Shown here one piece after another: positions 56,514 to 64,000 of a DNA stretch of 64,000 nt. This DNA comes from Photobacterium malacitanum. GTDB taxonomy: Bacteria > Pseudomonadota > Gammaproteobacteria > Enterobacterales > Vibrionaceae. Made by a program: the position numbers and the translations under genes. The stretch is from positions 310,001 through 374,000 of the forward strand of contig NZ_FYAK01000003.1 in assembly GCF_900185615.1 (NCBI RefSeq), in the 5' to 3' direction. Within the stretch, counting starts at the first letter, position 1; the number at the start of each line of letters is the position of its first letter. Below the pieces are notes generated by a model. That model made no database searches. It saw only the letters and a program-made list of their open reading frames with translations, and had not been told where the DNA came from.

Positions 56514-56715
56514 GGTAAAAACAAAGTTGGAGTGCAGAAGACTATATTTTACACAATAAATAGTTTCATTCTATGGCTTATAATCAATAGCTGGTGTTTT
56601 TTACTTCATTGTAGTGTTCTTGTGTATTAATTGTCTGTTTTTGGTTATTTGAAGGTAGGCTACTTGGTGTGAGGATGGGGTTTTAGAACAATAAAGGCCA
56701 GCAATATGTAGTGAA

Positions 56716-56769
56716 ATAAAAAAACTGACCATTAATAAGTGCTATTAAAGCTCCAATGTAATGATCAGT
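56716..56769 (-). terminator. Terminator after the small gene at 56807-56995
   Basis: On the minus strand ACTGATCATTA and TAATGGTCAGT form an 11-bp stem with one C-A mismatch, a 24-nt loop with weak internal pairing, and a run of seven T. The remaining gap to 56514 has no other feature I can name. Confidence 0.7.
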
Positions 56770-56806
56770 TAGTGGCTGTTTTTAAAACTGTTTTGTCTGG
56801 TTTTTA

Positions 56807-56995
56807 TTATGCTTTATTGCGGTGGAAATGAAATCGCTCATGAAAATAAGCTTTTAAATGTTCTTCCATGCTGTGGACTTTATTATCAATCGCTTCACAC
56901 AAAACAGCATCATTGTTCATTGCATTAACGCGGTTAATAACCATTTCTTCAATGGCTGATTTTTGTGCTTCTGTCAGTTGTGGTTGAGTCGTCAT
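56807..56995 (-). CDS. Small hypothetical protein
   Basis: A 62-residue frame starting MTTQPQLTEAQKSAIEEM and ending HERFHFHRNKA; helical and acidic with a basic, His-rich end. AAGGAT lies about 11 nt before the ATG at 56995; an in-frame GTG at 57019 overlaps that ribosome site and is rejected. A terminator downstream supports expression. No homologue recognised; function unknown. Confidence 0.6.
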   Translation of the reverse strand: MTTQPQLTEAQKSAIEEMVINRVNAMNNDAVLCEAIDNKVHSMEEHLKAYFHERFHFHRNKA

Positions 56996-57221
56996 TATTG
57001 TTTTTATCCTTGATATCACGATAAATCAGTAAAATATATTTATGGGGTCATAGTATCGATATTTATTCAAAGAAGGAATATTTGAATAAATTGTTTGCTG
57101 ATAAAAAGTAACTAAAGCCTATTACAGGCTGTGATTTCTCTTCCAAAATTGGACTTAATCGCCCTCACAGGTAGAATAACCGCTCACAAGATGAGTATGT
57201 TTTTTAAAGGCACGGTTATAG

Positions 57222-59483
57222 ATGGGTCATAACGCGATGAGAAGTAATTTTGAGCTGTTAGCTCCGGGTGGCGATATAGAGTCGATTAAAGCGGCAATTG
57301 TCGCGGGTGCGGATGCTATTTATTGCGGCCTAGATAATTTTAATGCCCGTAATCGTGCAACCAATATTACGTTTGAAGATTTAAACGGCATTGTTCGTGT
57401 TGCGCATCAGCGTGATTGTAAGATCTTTCTTACGCTTAATATCATGATTTTAGAAAGTGAAATTCCAGCGGTTATTCGACTGCTAAATAAGTTGGTCAAC
57501 ACTAAAATTGATGGTGTTATTTTACAAGACTTAGGGCTATTTCACTTAATCAAGCAGCATTTTCCAACGCTTGACGTTCATGCATCTACTCAAGTTAATA
57601 GCCATAATGAAGGTCAAATTTTATTTATGGGGCAGCTTAATGCTAGCCGTGTAAACTTATCGCGTGAACTTAATATTAAAGAAATAAAACATTTAGCGCA
57701 GTTTGGTCATCAGCATAATGTACTGATGGAAGTGTTTGTGCATGGTTCATATTGCATTGGCTTCTCAGGCCTGTGCTATATAAGTTCGGCTAAAAATGGT
57801 AATTCAGGTAACCGTGGTCGTTGTAGTCAGCCTTGTCGTGATCAATATCAGACAACGGCGGTGGGAAAAGATTACCCGCTTAATATGAAAGACAATTCTG
57901 CATTTTCAAATTTAGAAGCACTGGCTGATGCTGGCGTATATTCCTTAAAGGTTGAAGGGCGGATTAAAAAATCTCACTATGTGTATACCGTCGTCGATAA
58001 TTGGAGTCGTCAGTTAGACAATTATTGTAATCAAAAACCATTATTAGCGGATACGCGTGAGTTATATACCGTATTTAACCGTGATTTTTCAAATTCATAT
58101 TTAATGGGTGATATCAATAAAGCAATGTTTATTGATAATCCTCGAGATAACTCTGTTGATCACTTTGCACAGATTGCTGATGCTAAATCTGAGACGGAAA
58201 TCCAAGCGGTTAAACAAAAATTATATGATGATAAAACCACAATTATTCAAACTGTTGAAGAGCGAATTGCTGATTTAGATATTAGCTTATTAGCCTTAGA
58301 GTTGACGATTATTGGTCAGGTAGGACAACCACTGATTATTCGCGTAACAACGCCATTACAGCAGTTTGAAGTAGCATCAACATCGTTATTACGACAGTCT
58401 GAGCATACGGTGCTTGATAGTGATTGCTTTGAAAAACGCTTTCGTAGCTTAAATAACGGCGAATACTTACTAACGCCGATGAATTTAACCCAATTAGCGG
58501 GTGATGTGATGGTGCCGTTTAAAGAGCTCACCATGATGCGTGATCAAATTGCATGTGTATTAAATGGTGATCAGCCGCTGGTGGAGCCGTTTGAGTTACC
58601 AAAAGCTGTGCGAGCGCCACAACCTGCACTGACACCGTCGCTATCTGTGTTAATTGCCAATCCTGCTGATATTGACGCAGTGAGTCAGCCAAATACAGCT
58701 GTGTATTATCAGTTGCCTGAAGCGATGGCAATGGAAGGGCTAAAATTAGTCTCTTTGTTCCAACAAAACCCACATTTGATCCCTTGGTTCCCCGCCATTT
58801 TGATTGGCGATAATTACCAAGCTGCAGTGACGTTCCTTGAGCAAGTGAAACCATCACGCATTGTGACTAATAATAGTGGTGTTGGCTATGCTGCACATCA
58901 ATTAGGTTTGGCGTGGATAGCTGGCCCGCAAATGAACATCAGTAATAGCTTGAGCCTTGAGTGCTTGCAGCAAGAATTTGGTTGTGTAGGGGCGTTTATT
59001 TCTAATGAGATCAAACGTTCGCAAATTAAGCCAATTGTTGCGCCTGCTGGGTTTGAATTGTATTACAGCATTTATCATCCAATGATGTTATTAATGAGCC
59101 GCCAGTGTTTATTCCATCAAACCGTTGGTTGCAAAAAGAAGCGTTTTGACGATAAATGCTTACGAAAATGTGATAAGTCTGCATCGATCATTAATCTTAC
59201 TGAAGCATCATTTGTGGTTGATAAACAGCGTGGCGATCATAATGCGCTATATAACCCTGAGAACTTTTTAAACTTGGATATTGTGGCTGAGGTTCAGAAT
59301 AAATTTACTGGCTTTATGGTGGATTTACGGGCTATTAAAACTGATACCCAAGTGACGGTATCAAAAGCGGAATTGACGACATTATTTAATCAGTATGTTG
59401 CAGGTAATAATGAACTGGCACGTAGTGAAATTGAAGCCGCTATTATTGGTCATACGTGTAATCAGTACACCAAAGGCTTGTAA
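57222..59483 (+). CDS. U32 family protein (RlhA/YdcP-like)
   Basis: U32 'peptidases' studied so far include RlhA (YdcP), which hydroxylates 23S rRNA C2501, and TrhO/P-type tRNA hydroxylation factors. The 753-residue product has a TIM-barrel start FELLAPGGDIESIKAAIVAG, DVHASTQVNSHN near residue 115, and the U32 signature around residues 167-210 (EVFVHGSYCIGFSGLCYISS, then GNRGRCSQPCR), which supplies Fe-S-type cysteines. A C-terminal Cys set (CLFHQTVGC, CLRKC) near residues 628-648 resembles YdcP. About 90 residues longer than E. coli YdcP. Target RNA unknown. Start at ATG 57222; ATG 57237 is possible. Confidence 0.82.
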   Translation: MGHNAMRSNFELLAPGGDIESIKAAIVAGADAIYCGLDNFNARNRATNITFEDLNGIVRVAHQRDCKIFLTLNIMILESEIPAVIRLLNKLVNTKIDGVILQDLGLFHLIKQHFPTLDVHASTQVNSHNEGQILFMGQLNASRVNLSRELNIKEIKHLAQFGHQHNVLMEVFVHGSYCIGFSGLCYISSAKNGNSGNRGRCSQPCRDQYQTTAVGKDYPLNMKDNSAFSNLEALADAGVYSLKVEGRIKKSHYVYTVVDNWSRQLDNYCNQKPLLADTRELYTVFNRDFSNSYLMGDINKAMFIDNPRDNSVDHFAQIADAKSETEIQAVKQKLYDDKTTIIQTVEERIADLDISLLALELTIIGQVGQPLIIRVTTPLQQFEVASTSLLRQSEHTVLDSDCFEKRFRSLNNGEYLLTPMNLTQLAGDVMVPFKELTMMRDQIACVLNGDQPLVEPFELPKAVRAPQPALTPSLSVLIANPADIDAVSQPNTAVYYQLPEAMAMEGLKLVSLFQQNPHLIPWFPAILIGDNYQAAVTFLEQVKPSRIVTNNSGVGYAAHQLGLAWIAGPQMNISNSLSLECLQQEFGCVGAFISNEIKRSQIKPIVAPAGFELYYSIYHPMMLLMSRQCLFHQTVGCKKKRFDDKCLRKCDKSASIINLTEASFVVDKQRGDHNALYNPENFLNLDIVAEVQNKFTGFMVDLRAIKTDTQVTVSKAELTTLFNQYVAGNNELARSEIEAAIIGHTCNQYTKGL

Positions 59484-59515
59484 TAAGTTTATTGACAATA
59501 AGTAAGCTTTTACAA

Positions 59516-59555
59516 TAAAAAGCCCCGCAGAATATATGTTCTGCGGGGCTTTTTG
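59516..59555. terminator. Bidirectional terminator between the U32 gene and torA
   Basis: A 15-bp perfect stem, AAAAGCCCCGCAGAA with TTCTGCGGGGCTTTT, 6-nt loop TATATG, A-run before and T-run after; placed between the convergent stops. Confidence 0.95.
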
Positions 59556-59581
59556 TTAGCTAATAAATAGCGAACTCTTAA

Positions 59582-62221
59582 TTACTTTTTAGCGTTGTCT
59601 TTTAGGAAATCAAGAACAAGTTTGCGATCTTTTTCGTTTAGACCAGCACGTGGGAACATACTGTTAGTAATACCTTTCCACTGTTTGTAAGTAAAGTCGC
59701 TAGGATGCGGTGCTGCGTGACAAAGCGTACAGCTACCGTAGAATAACTTCTCACCTGGTGACTGAGCAGGGCCTTGTTCTGCGGCTACCGCTTTCAGGCG
59801 CTTACCTAGTTGTAATGACCAGATATCAACTTTAAAGTCTGATTTCACAATCTTAGGTGGCATGTAAGCTTGGTTTGGTGTTTCCGCATCAGTACATTTC
59901 TTAAAGTAAGCCAAACAAGTATTAGCACTGGTTGCTTGTGCTAGACCACTGGTTGGTTGACTACTTGTTAGCATGTTGATTGAACCTGAGTTACAACGGC
60001 CTTTGCTATCAAGTTGTAGCCATGCACCTTCGTGAATGTAGATAACACCAGGCATTGCTTCATCAGTGATACGCGCACCAGCAAGTAGAGTACCGCGCTC
60101 GTTATACACCTCAACCACATCGCCGTCTTTCACGCCACGTTCTTCAGCATCTTGTTTGTTAATAAGAACGATTTGACGTCCATCAACAGATTCATAGCTG
60201 TTAACATCAGCATTCGCCATTTGTGAGTGCAGACGCATCCATGGGTGTGGACTTAGTACGTGAACTTGACCTTTTTTAGCATTACCTAACCATTCAAATG
60301 GTGGAATCCATTGTGGCATTGGTGGACAACCTTTAGCTTTAAATCCAGCCAGTGTTTCACTGTAAAGCTCGATTTTACCACTTGGTGTATGCAATGGGTT
60401 TTTATCAGGATCTGCATAGAAATCACCATGACGAACAAAGCTATTTGCTGCATCAGGCGTTGTTACATGAGTGATACCATTTTGCCAGAATGTTTTAAAA
60501 TCTTCTGTTGCGTCAGAGGCTTCATAAGATGCTTTAACATGTTGGTACATAGTTTTACCATCGGTAAACTCTTTATGTACGTTAAACATGAAAGCAAGAC
60601 GAGAGAAAATTTCGTAGTCATCTAGGCTTTCACCTACAGGCTCAATGACTTGACGCATTGCGTAGATTTTGTTGTTGCTGTAAGTACCGCCAGATGAAAT
60701 GTCATCACGCTCAAGAGTGGTGGTGGTTGGCAATACGATATCAGAGTATTTTGCCGTAGCACACCACCAAGGTTCATGACAAATGATGGTATCAATATTA
60801 TCGTTCAGCGCGTTGATTAACTCGTTAGTGTCTTGTTGGTGAGACAGTAAGTTATTACCTGCGTTGTAGATAAGTTTAGCTTTTGGCAAGGTAAGGTTTG
60901 CGCCATCACGAGTATAGGCTTTACCTGGGTTTTTCAGCATGTCTGAAACCATAACCACAGGACAGGTTTTAGTGATAGGGTTACGGCCTTGAGATAAACC
61001 GATAGGCATACGCTTACCAGATGCTGGCATACCGCCGTTACCATAGTGCCAACTAAAGCCGGCACCTTCACCTGGCTTACCAATTTTACCTGCAATTGCG
61101 GCAAAGTTGATGATAGACCAGTGGATCATTTCACCGTGGTCGGCACGTTGTAATGCCCAACCAGCAGCAATTTGGGTGCGTTTAGTAACACATAGTTCAG
61201 CTAACTCTTTGATTTTTGCTGCTGGTAAACCTGTAATTTCTTCAGCCCATTCAGGCGTTTTCGCAACACCGTCTTCGTCACCAATTAAATAAGCAAGGTA
61301 TTTATCAAAGCCAACAGTATATTTATCGATGTAAGCTTTATCGTGCTGACCTGTTTTGTATAAGTGATAAGACATTGCAGTAAATAGGGCTGTATCCGTA
61401 TTTGGACGGATATTGATCATTTCACTGCCAACGGCTTTATCTGTTTGGGTTTGTTGTGGGTTAATCGAGATAAATTTAATCCCTTTTGCCTTAAACGCCT
61501 CCCAATGTTTTTGCATTGAGTGATCTGCAACACGGAATTCTACACGGTTTGTTTTCCAAGGGTCACAGCCAATAAATAGTACTGCTTCCGTATTTTTTTC
61601 AACGATTTCCCACGCGGTTTGTGGTGAGTAAACTTCCATATCACCGATGACATGTGGAAGGATAACTTCTGAAGCACCAGCAGAGTAGTCACCGGCACAA
61701 ATACTTTGACCACCAATAAGGTTAAAGAAGCGGCCTTGTAGTGTTTGAGGGCGGTTAACACCACAATGTGACCAACCACCGTATGAAGAGCTAAACAGTG
61801 CTTCGTTGCCGTGCTTTTCAATAGTACGTGCGATACAGAAAGCAGTTAATGCAATTGCGGTATCCCAATCGACACGGACAAAAGGTTCTTTACCACGAAG
61901 ATGAGGATTATGATCGCCTAATGGATCTTCCAATAGTGATTTACGTACCATTGGATATTTAATACGTGTATCACTGTAAGTACGGCTTAACACACCTTTG
62001 GTTAACATTTCTGTTGGAAATGGGTCAACATCATTAATAGGTTGAACACCAATTAATGTTCCGTTTTTAACGACTGCTTTAAAAGGACCATAGTGGGTAG
62101 CTGATGGAATCGTAATTGTATCTGATGCAAATACTTTACCAGCAGGGAAAAGGGTAAGTCCGTTAGCAGCAATTGCGGTTGCTACTGAACCTTTTAAAAA
62201 GTTACGACGAGATAGGGTCAT
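59582..62221 (-). CDS. torA: TMAO reductase with C-terminal haem c domain
   Basis: Periplasmic molybdoenzyme reducing trimethylamine N-oxide as a terminal electron acceptor. The 879-residue product has a Tat signal, SRRNFLKGS, at 4-12 and a hydrophobic stretch to about 32; the DMSO-reductase fold with the Mo-ligand serine Ser-180 in CAGDYSAGASEV; AGWALQRADHGEMIHW near residue 355; and a molybdopterin-binding C-terminal domain. After about residue 810 an extra domain carries GSCTLCHAAPHPSD (Cys-831, Cys-834, His-835), a haem c site, giving about 30 residues more than E. coli TorA (848). It diverges from torC. TorA versus TorZ cannot be settled by eye. Confidence 0.9.
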   Translation of the reverse strand: MTLSRRNFLKGSVATAIAANGLTLFPAGKVFASDTITIPSATHYGPFKAVVKNGTLIGVQPINDVDPFPTEMLTKGVLSRTYSDTRIKYPMVRKSLLEDPLGDHNPHLRGKEPFVRVDWDTAIALTAFCIARTIEKHGNEALFSSSYGGWSHCGVNRPQTLQGRFFNLIGGQSICAGDYSAGASEVILPHVIGDMEVYSPQTAWEIVEKNTEAVLFIGCDPWKTNRVEFRVADHSMQKHWEAFKAKGIKFISINPQQTQTDKAVGSEMINIRPNTDTALFTAMSYHLYKTGQHDKAYIDKYTVGFDKYLAYLIGDEDGVAKTPEWAEEITGLPAAKIKELAELCVTKRTQIAAGWALQRADHGEMIHWSIINFAAIAGKIGKPGEGAGFSWHYGNGGMPASGKRMPIGLSQGRNPITKTCPVVMVSDMLKNPGKAYTRDGANLTLPKAKLIYNAGNNLLSHQQDTNELINALNDNIDTIICHEPWWCATAKYSDIVLPTTTTLERDDISSGGTYSNNKIYAMRQVIEPVGESLDDYEIFSRLAFMFNVHKEFTDGKTMYQHVKASYEASDATEDFKTFWQNGITHVTTPDAANSFVRHGDFYADPDKNPLHTPSGKIELYSETLAGFKAKGCPPMPQWIPPFEWLGNAKKGQVHVLSPHPWMRLHSQMANADVNSYESVDGRQIVLINKQDAEERGVKDGDVVEVYNERGTLLAGARITDEAMPGVIYIHEGAWLQLDSKGRCNSGSINMLTSSQPTSGLAQATSANTCLAYFKKCTDAETPNQAYMPPKIVKSDFKVDIWSLQLGKRLKAVAAEQGPAQSPGEKLFYGSCTLCHAAPHPSDFTYKQWKGITNSMFPRAGLNEKDRKLVLDFLKDNAKK

Positions 62222-62799
62222 GTTTATATTCCGAAGACAAACCGAATGAGTAAGCGTTCAAGTGGCATAATCACCATTCAAATACTAGCCGGTATAGTGA
62301 TCTATTATTTGACTTATTTCTTGATAGGCTACACGTATATATAAAATATATTAGACTGCTAAGTGGAAAATAAGTTTTCACAAAAAACTATAATAGACGC
62401 TAATGTTTAATGTTCAATGTAAATAATGGAATAGTTAGCACAATAATTAAAAAATAACTGATAATTATTCTCGATAGGCGACTTATTGTATGACAATTAC
62501 AAAATGGCGTACTGTAATTGGAGTGATATGTTTTTGTTATTTATGTGATTTTTGTCATTCTTATATAGAGTGTTGTATATTGTATCTATTCTTGTAAAAG
62601 ATTATTTAGGGTTTTAATGTATTTAGAGTTCTAATTAAAAAAAATTTTGTATCGTTTTGCTGAAACAACTATGATCAATTGTGATATTAATATTTTTATA
62701 TATTAATAGCGTCCATTGCCCTGTTAACATTCTAGTGTTAGTTTGTGCGCAACACTTTTTTTAACGTTGTTTTGACGTTTAATTCATTTTGGACCATCC
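62222..62799. other. 578-nt regulatory gap between divergent torA and torC
   Basis: Very AT-rich. A CRP-like site with a good left half, TGTGA-TTTTTG-TCATT (62544-62559), is the only candidate I can name; another TGTGA lies near 62680. No exact FNR box and no clear series of TorR boxes was found. The gap is long enough to hold separate promoters for both genes. Confidence 0.4.
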
Positions 62800-63972
62800 A
62801 TGAAGAAACTATGGCGTTTTTTAGTCAAGCCTAGTAGTCGTTATTCAGTATTAGCGATTGCTGTTGTCTGTGTGATCATCACACTGGCAGGTGTGTTTAC
62901 CTTTCACGAGTCGATAAAATTTAGCTCGACTACCGAGTTTTGTACTTCATGTCACTCAATGAAAGAAAACTACAACGAATATAAAACAAGTATTCACTAT
63001 AAGAATGCTTATGGCGTACGCGCTGAATGTCGTGACTGTCATATTCCAGAAAATAACCCGATTGCTTTCATGAAAGCAAAACTGGGCGGTGTGGGCGATA
63101 TTTACAGTGAATTCATCAGTAAAGATATCGATACGCCAGCGAAGTTTGAGGCGAACCGTTTACGCATGGCACAAAATGTGTGGCGTATGATGGCTGAAAC
63201 AAATTCAGCAACCTGTAAGAGTTGTCACTCATATACTGCAATGGATCACGCTAAACAATCTCCAGCAGCAGCAGCAGCGATGACGACAGCAGCTGCAAAA
63301 AATATGAACTGTATTGAGTGTCACAAAGGTATTGCGCACCAGTTGCCACATATCAATAATGATTTCCAAGCAACATTTAAGCAGTTAACAGTTAACGCTG
63401 GTGAAGCGCCTGCAACTAAAACGCTTTACACACTAGCATCGAAGAAATTGTATACTACTGACTCAGCATCAGGCGATGAACAAGGTCAGTTATACCCTGC
63501 ATCAGAAGTGCAAGTGTTAGGTACAAGTGGCGACATGCTTAAAGTACAAATTACGGGTTGGCAGCAACAAGGCTCTACAACTGGTATGTTAGTGCAAGAC
63601 ATGGCGAAGCAGATTCAGACTGTATCACTGAATGCCGATCTACAAAAATCAGCAACTATTTTAAATACAGTGAAAGCTGAAGATGGTCAAACATGGCAGC
63701 AACTACAAGTATCTGCATGGATCACACAACGTAATATGCTAGCAAGCATTAAACCAATCTGGGCTTACGGTAAAGAAATCCTTGATGCGAGTTGTGGTCA
63801 GTGTCACGCAGTTCCAGATCCAAAACACTTAACTGCAAATGGTTGGGTTCAGGGTCTGAAAGCGATGCAACAGTACTACATGCTAAATAAAGACGAAGAG
63901 CGTACCTTGTTGAAGTATCTACAAGATAACGCAAAAGATGCACCTGCGGCGGCAGGGCAAGCAACTGAGTAA
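62800..63972 (+). CDS. torC: Pentahaem c-type cytochrome TorC
   Basis: Membrane-anchored cytochrome passing electrons from menaquinol to TorA. The 390-residue product (E. coli TorC: 390) has one N-terminal membrane helix (about 18-38) and four CxxCH sites of the NapC/NirT domain (CTSCH, CRDCH, CKSCH, CIECH between about residues 48 and 170), then a C-terminal domain with a fifth, CGQCHAVPDPKHL, near residue 333. The tail resembles the extra C-terminal domain of the divergent TorA. The gene ends 28 nt before the window end, so torD or regulators beyond are not visible. Confidence 0.94.
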   Translation: MKKLWRFLVKPSSRYSVLAIAVVCVIITLAGVFTFHESIKFSSTTEFCTSCHSMKENYNEYKTSIHYKNAYGVRAECRDCHIPENNPIAFMKAKLGGVGDIYSEFISKDIDTPAKFEANRLRMAQNVWRMMAETNSATCKSCHSYTAMDHAKQSPAAAAAMTTAAAKNMNCIECHKGIAHQLPHINNDFQATFKQLTVNAGEAPATKTLYTLASKKLYTTDSASGDEQGQLYPASEVQVLGTSGDMLKVQITGWQQQGSTTGMLVQDMAKQIQTVSLNADLQKSATILNTVKAEDGQTWQQLQVSAWITQRNMLASIKPIWAYGKEILDASCGQCHAVPDPKHLTANGWVQGLKAMQQYYMLNKDEERTLLKYLQDNAKDAPAAAGQATE

Positions 63973-64000
63973 ATCACTCGTTGAAAAATAGATAGCTTGC

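Noticed and set aside
62222..62799. FNR box or TorR boxes between torA and torC
   Set aside because: No TTGAT-N4-ATCAA match and no convincing repeated TorR decamers were found by eye; only a partial CRP-like site is reported.
1..64000. tRNA/rRNA genes, insertion sequences, phage genes or attachment sites
   Set aside because: I saw no cloverleaf-type sequence with a conserved T-loop in the gaps, no rRNA segment, no transposase or integrase motif in any frame, and no duplicated insertion edges.

Overview
The window reads as a chromosomal segment of a marine gammaproteobacterium of the family Vibrionaceae, most likely Photobacterium or a close relative. This is inferred from gene content and order (metG/mrp-udk-dcd-asmA; rne/rluC-yceF-yceD-rpmF-plsX-fabHDG-acpP-fabF-pabC-mltG-tmk-holB-tatD-ptsG), the AT-rich base composition, TMAO respiration genes, a TfoX/Sxy competence regulator and a DUF1887 CARF protein of the Vibrio VC1899 type. 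I saw no rRNA, tRNA, insertion sequence, prophage or CRISPR array.

Layout. 1-7.2 kb: metG (5' part only, minus strand) diverges from mrp, followed by udk, dcd, asmA and a YihY-family membrane protein, most with their own hairpin terminators. 7.2-14.8 kb: an anaerobic C4-dicarboxylate transporter behind a perfect FNR box, codBA behind a PurR-like box, then psiE, a cobalamin adenosyltransferase and a SulP anion transporter on the minus strand. 15-20.4 kb: rne, with a 19-unit coding tandem repeat in its tail and a long structured leader, diverges from rluC; yceF converges on rluC. 20.8-31.5 kb: the canonical rpmF/fatty-acid synthesis/tmk-holB-tatD cluster. 31.5-36.6 kb: two glucose-family PTS permeases with opposite domain order, each behind a leader of about 0.77 kb; the two leaders share a 16-bp element and the second carries a likely 30-codon small ORF. 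36.7-46.4 kb: accessory metabolism and regulation (lysO, HDOD and LON domain proteins, TfoX-like, LysR, ldhA, DUF945, CBS pair, MATE). 46.7-50 kb: an SLC13 anion transporter with a soluble histidine kinase and a single-domain response regulator. 50-52.7 kb: a ZntA-type P-type ATPase with a Cys/His-rich N-terminal extension, behind a MerR-type promoter with a 20-bp spacer. 53-59.5 kb: udp, small hypotheticals, the CARF-nuclease protein, a LysE-type exporter and a U32 protein. 59.6-64 kb: a TMAO reductase with a fused C-terminal haem c domain, divergent from the pentahaem torC.

How it fits together. Much of the window is core housekeeping: translation, RNA turnover, lipid, nucleotide and folate synthesis, and replication clamp loading. 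Onto this are placed systems for anaerobic growth (Dcu transporter, LdhA, TorA/TorC), pyrimidine salvage (codBA, udp, udk, dcd), sugar uptake by PTS, and metal export. The items most worth a second look are the orphan CARF nuclease with its structured leader, the Tat-targeted TorA fused to a haem c domain resembling the TorC tail, the soluble kinase with a cNMP-like domain lacking the canonical cAMP-contact residues, the small ORF in the ptsG leader, and the rne repeat tract.
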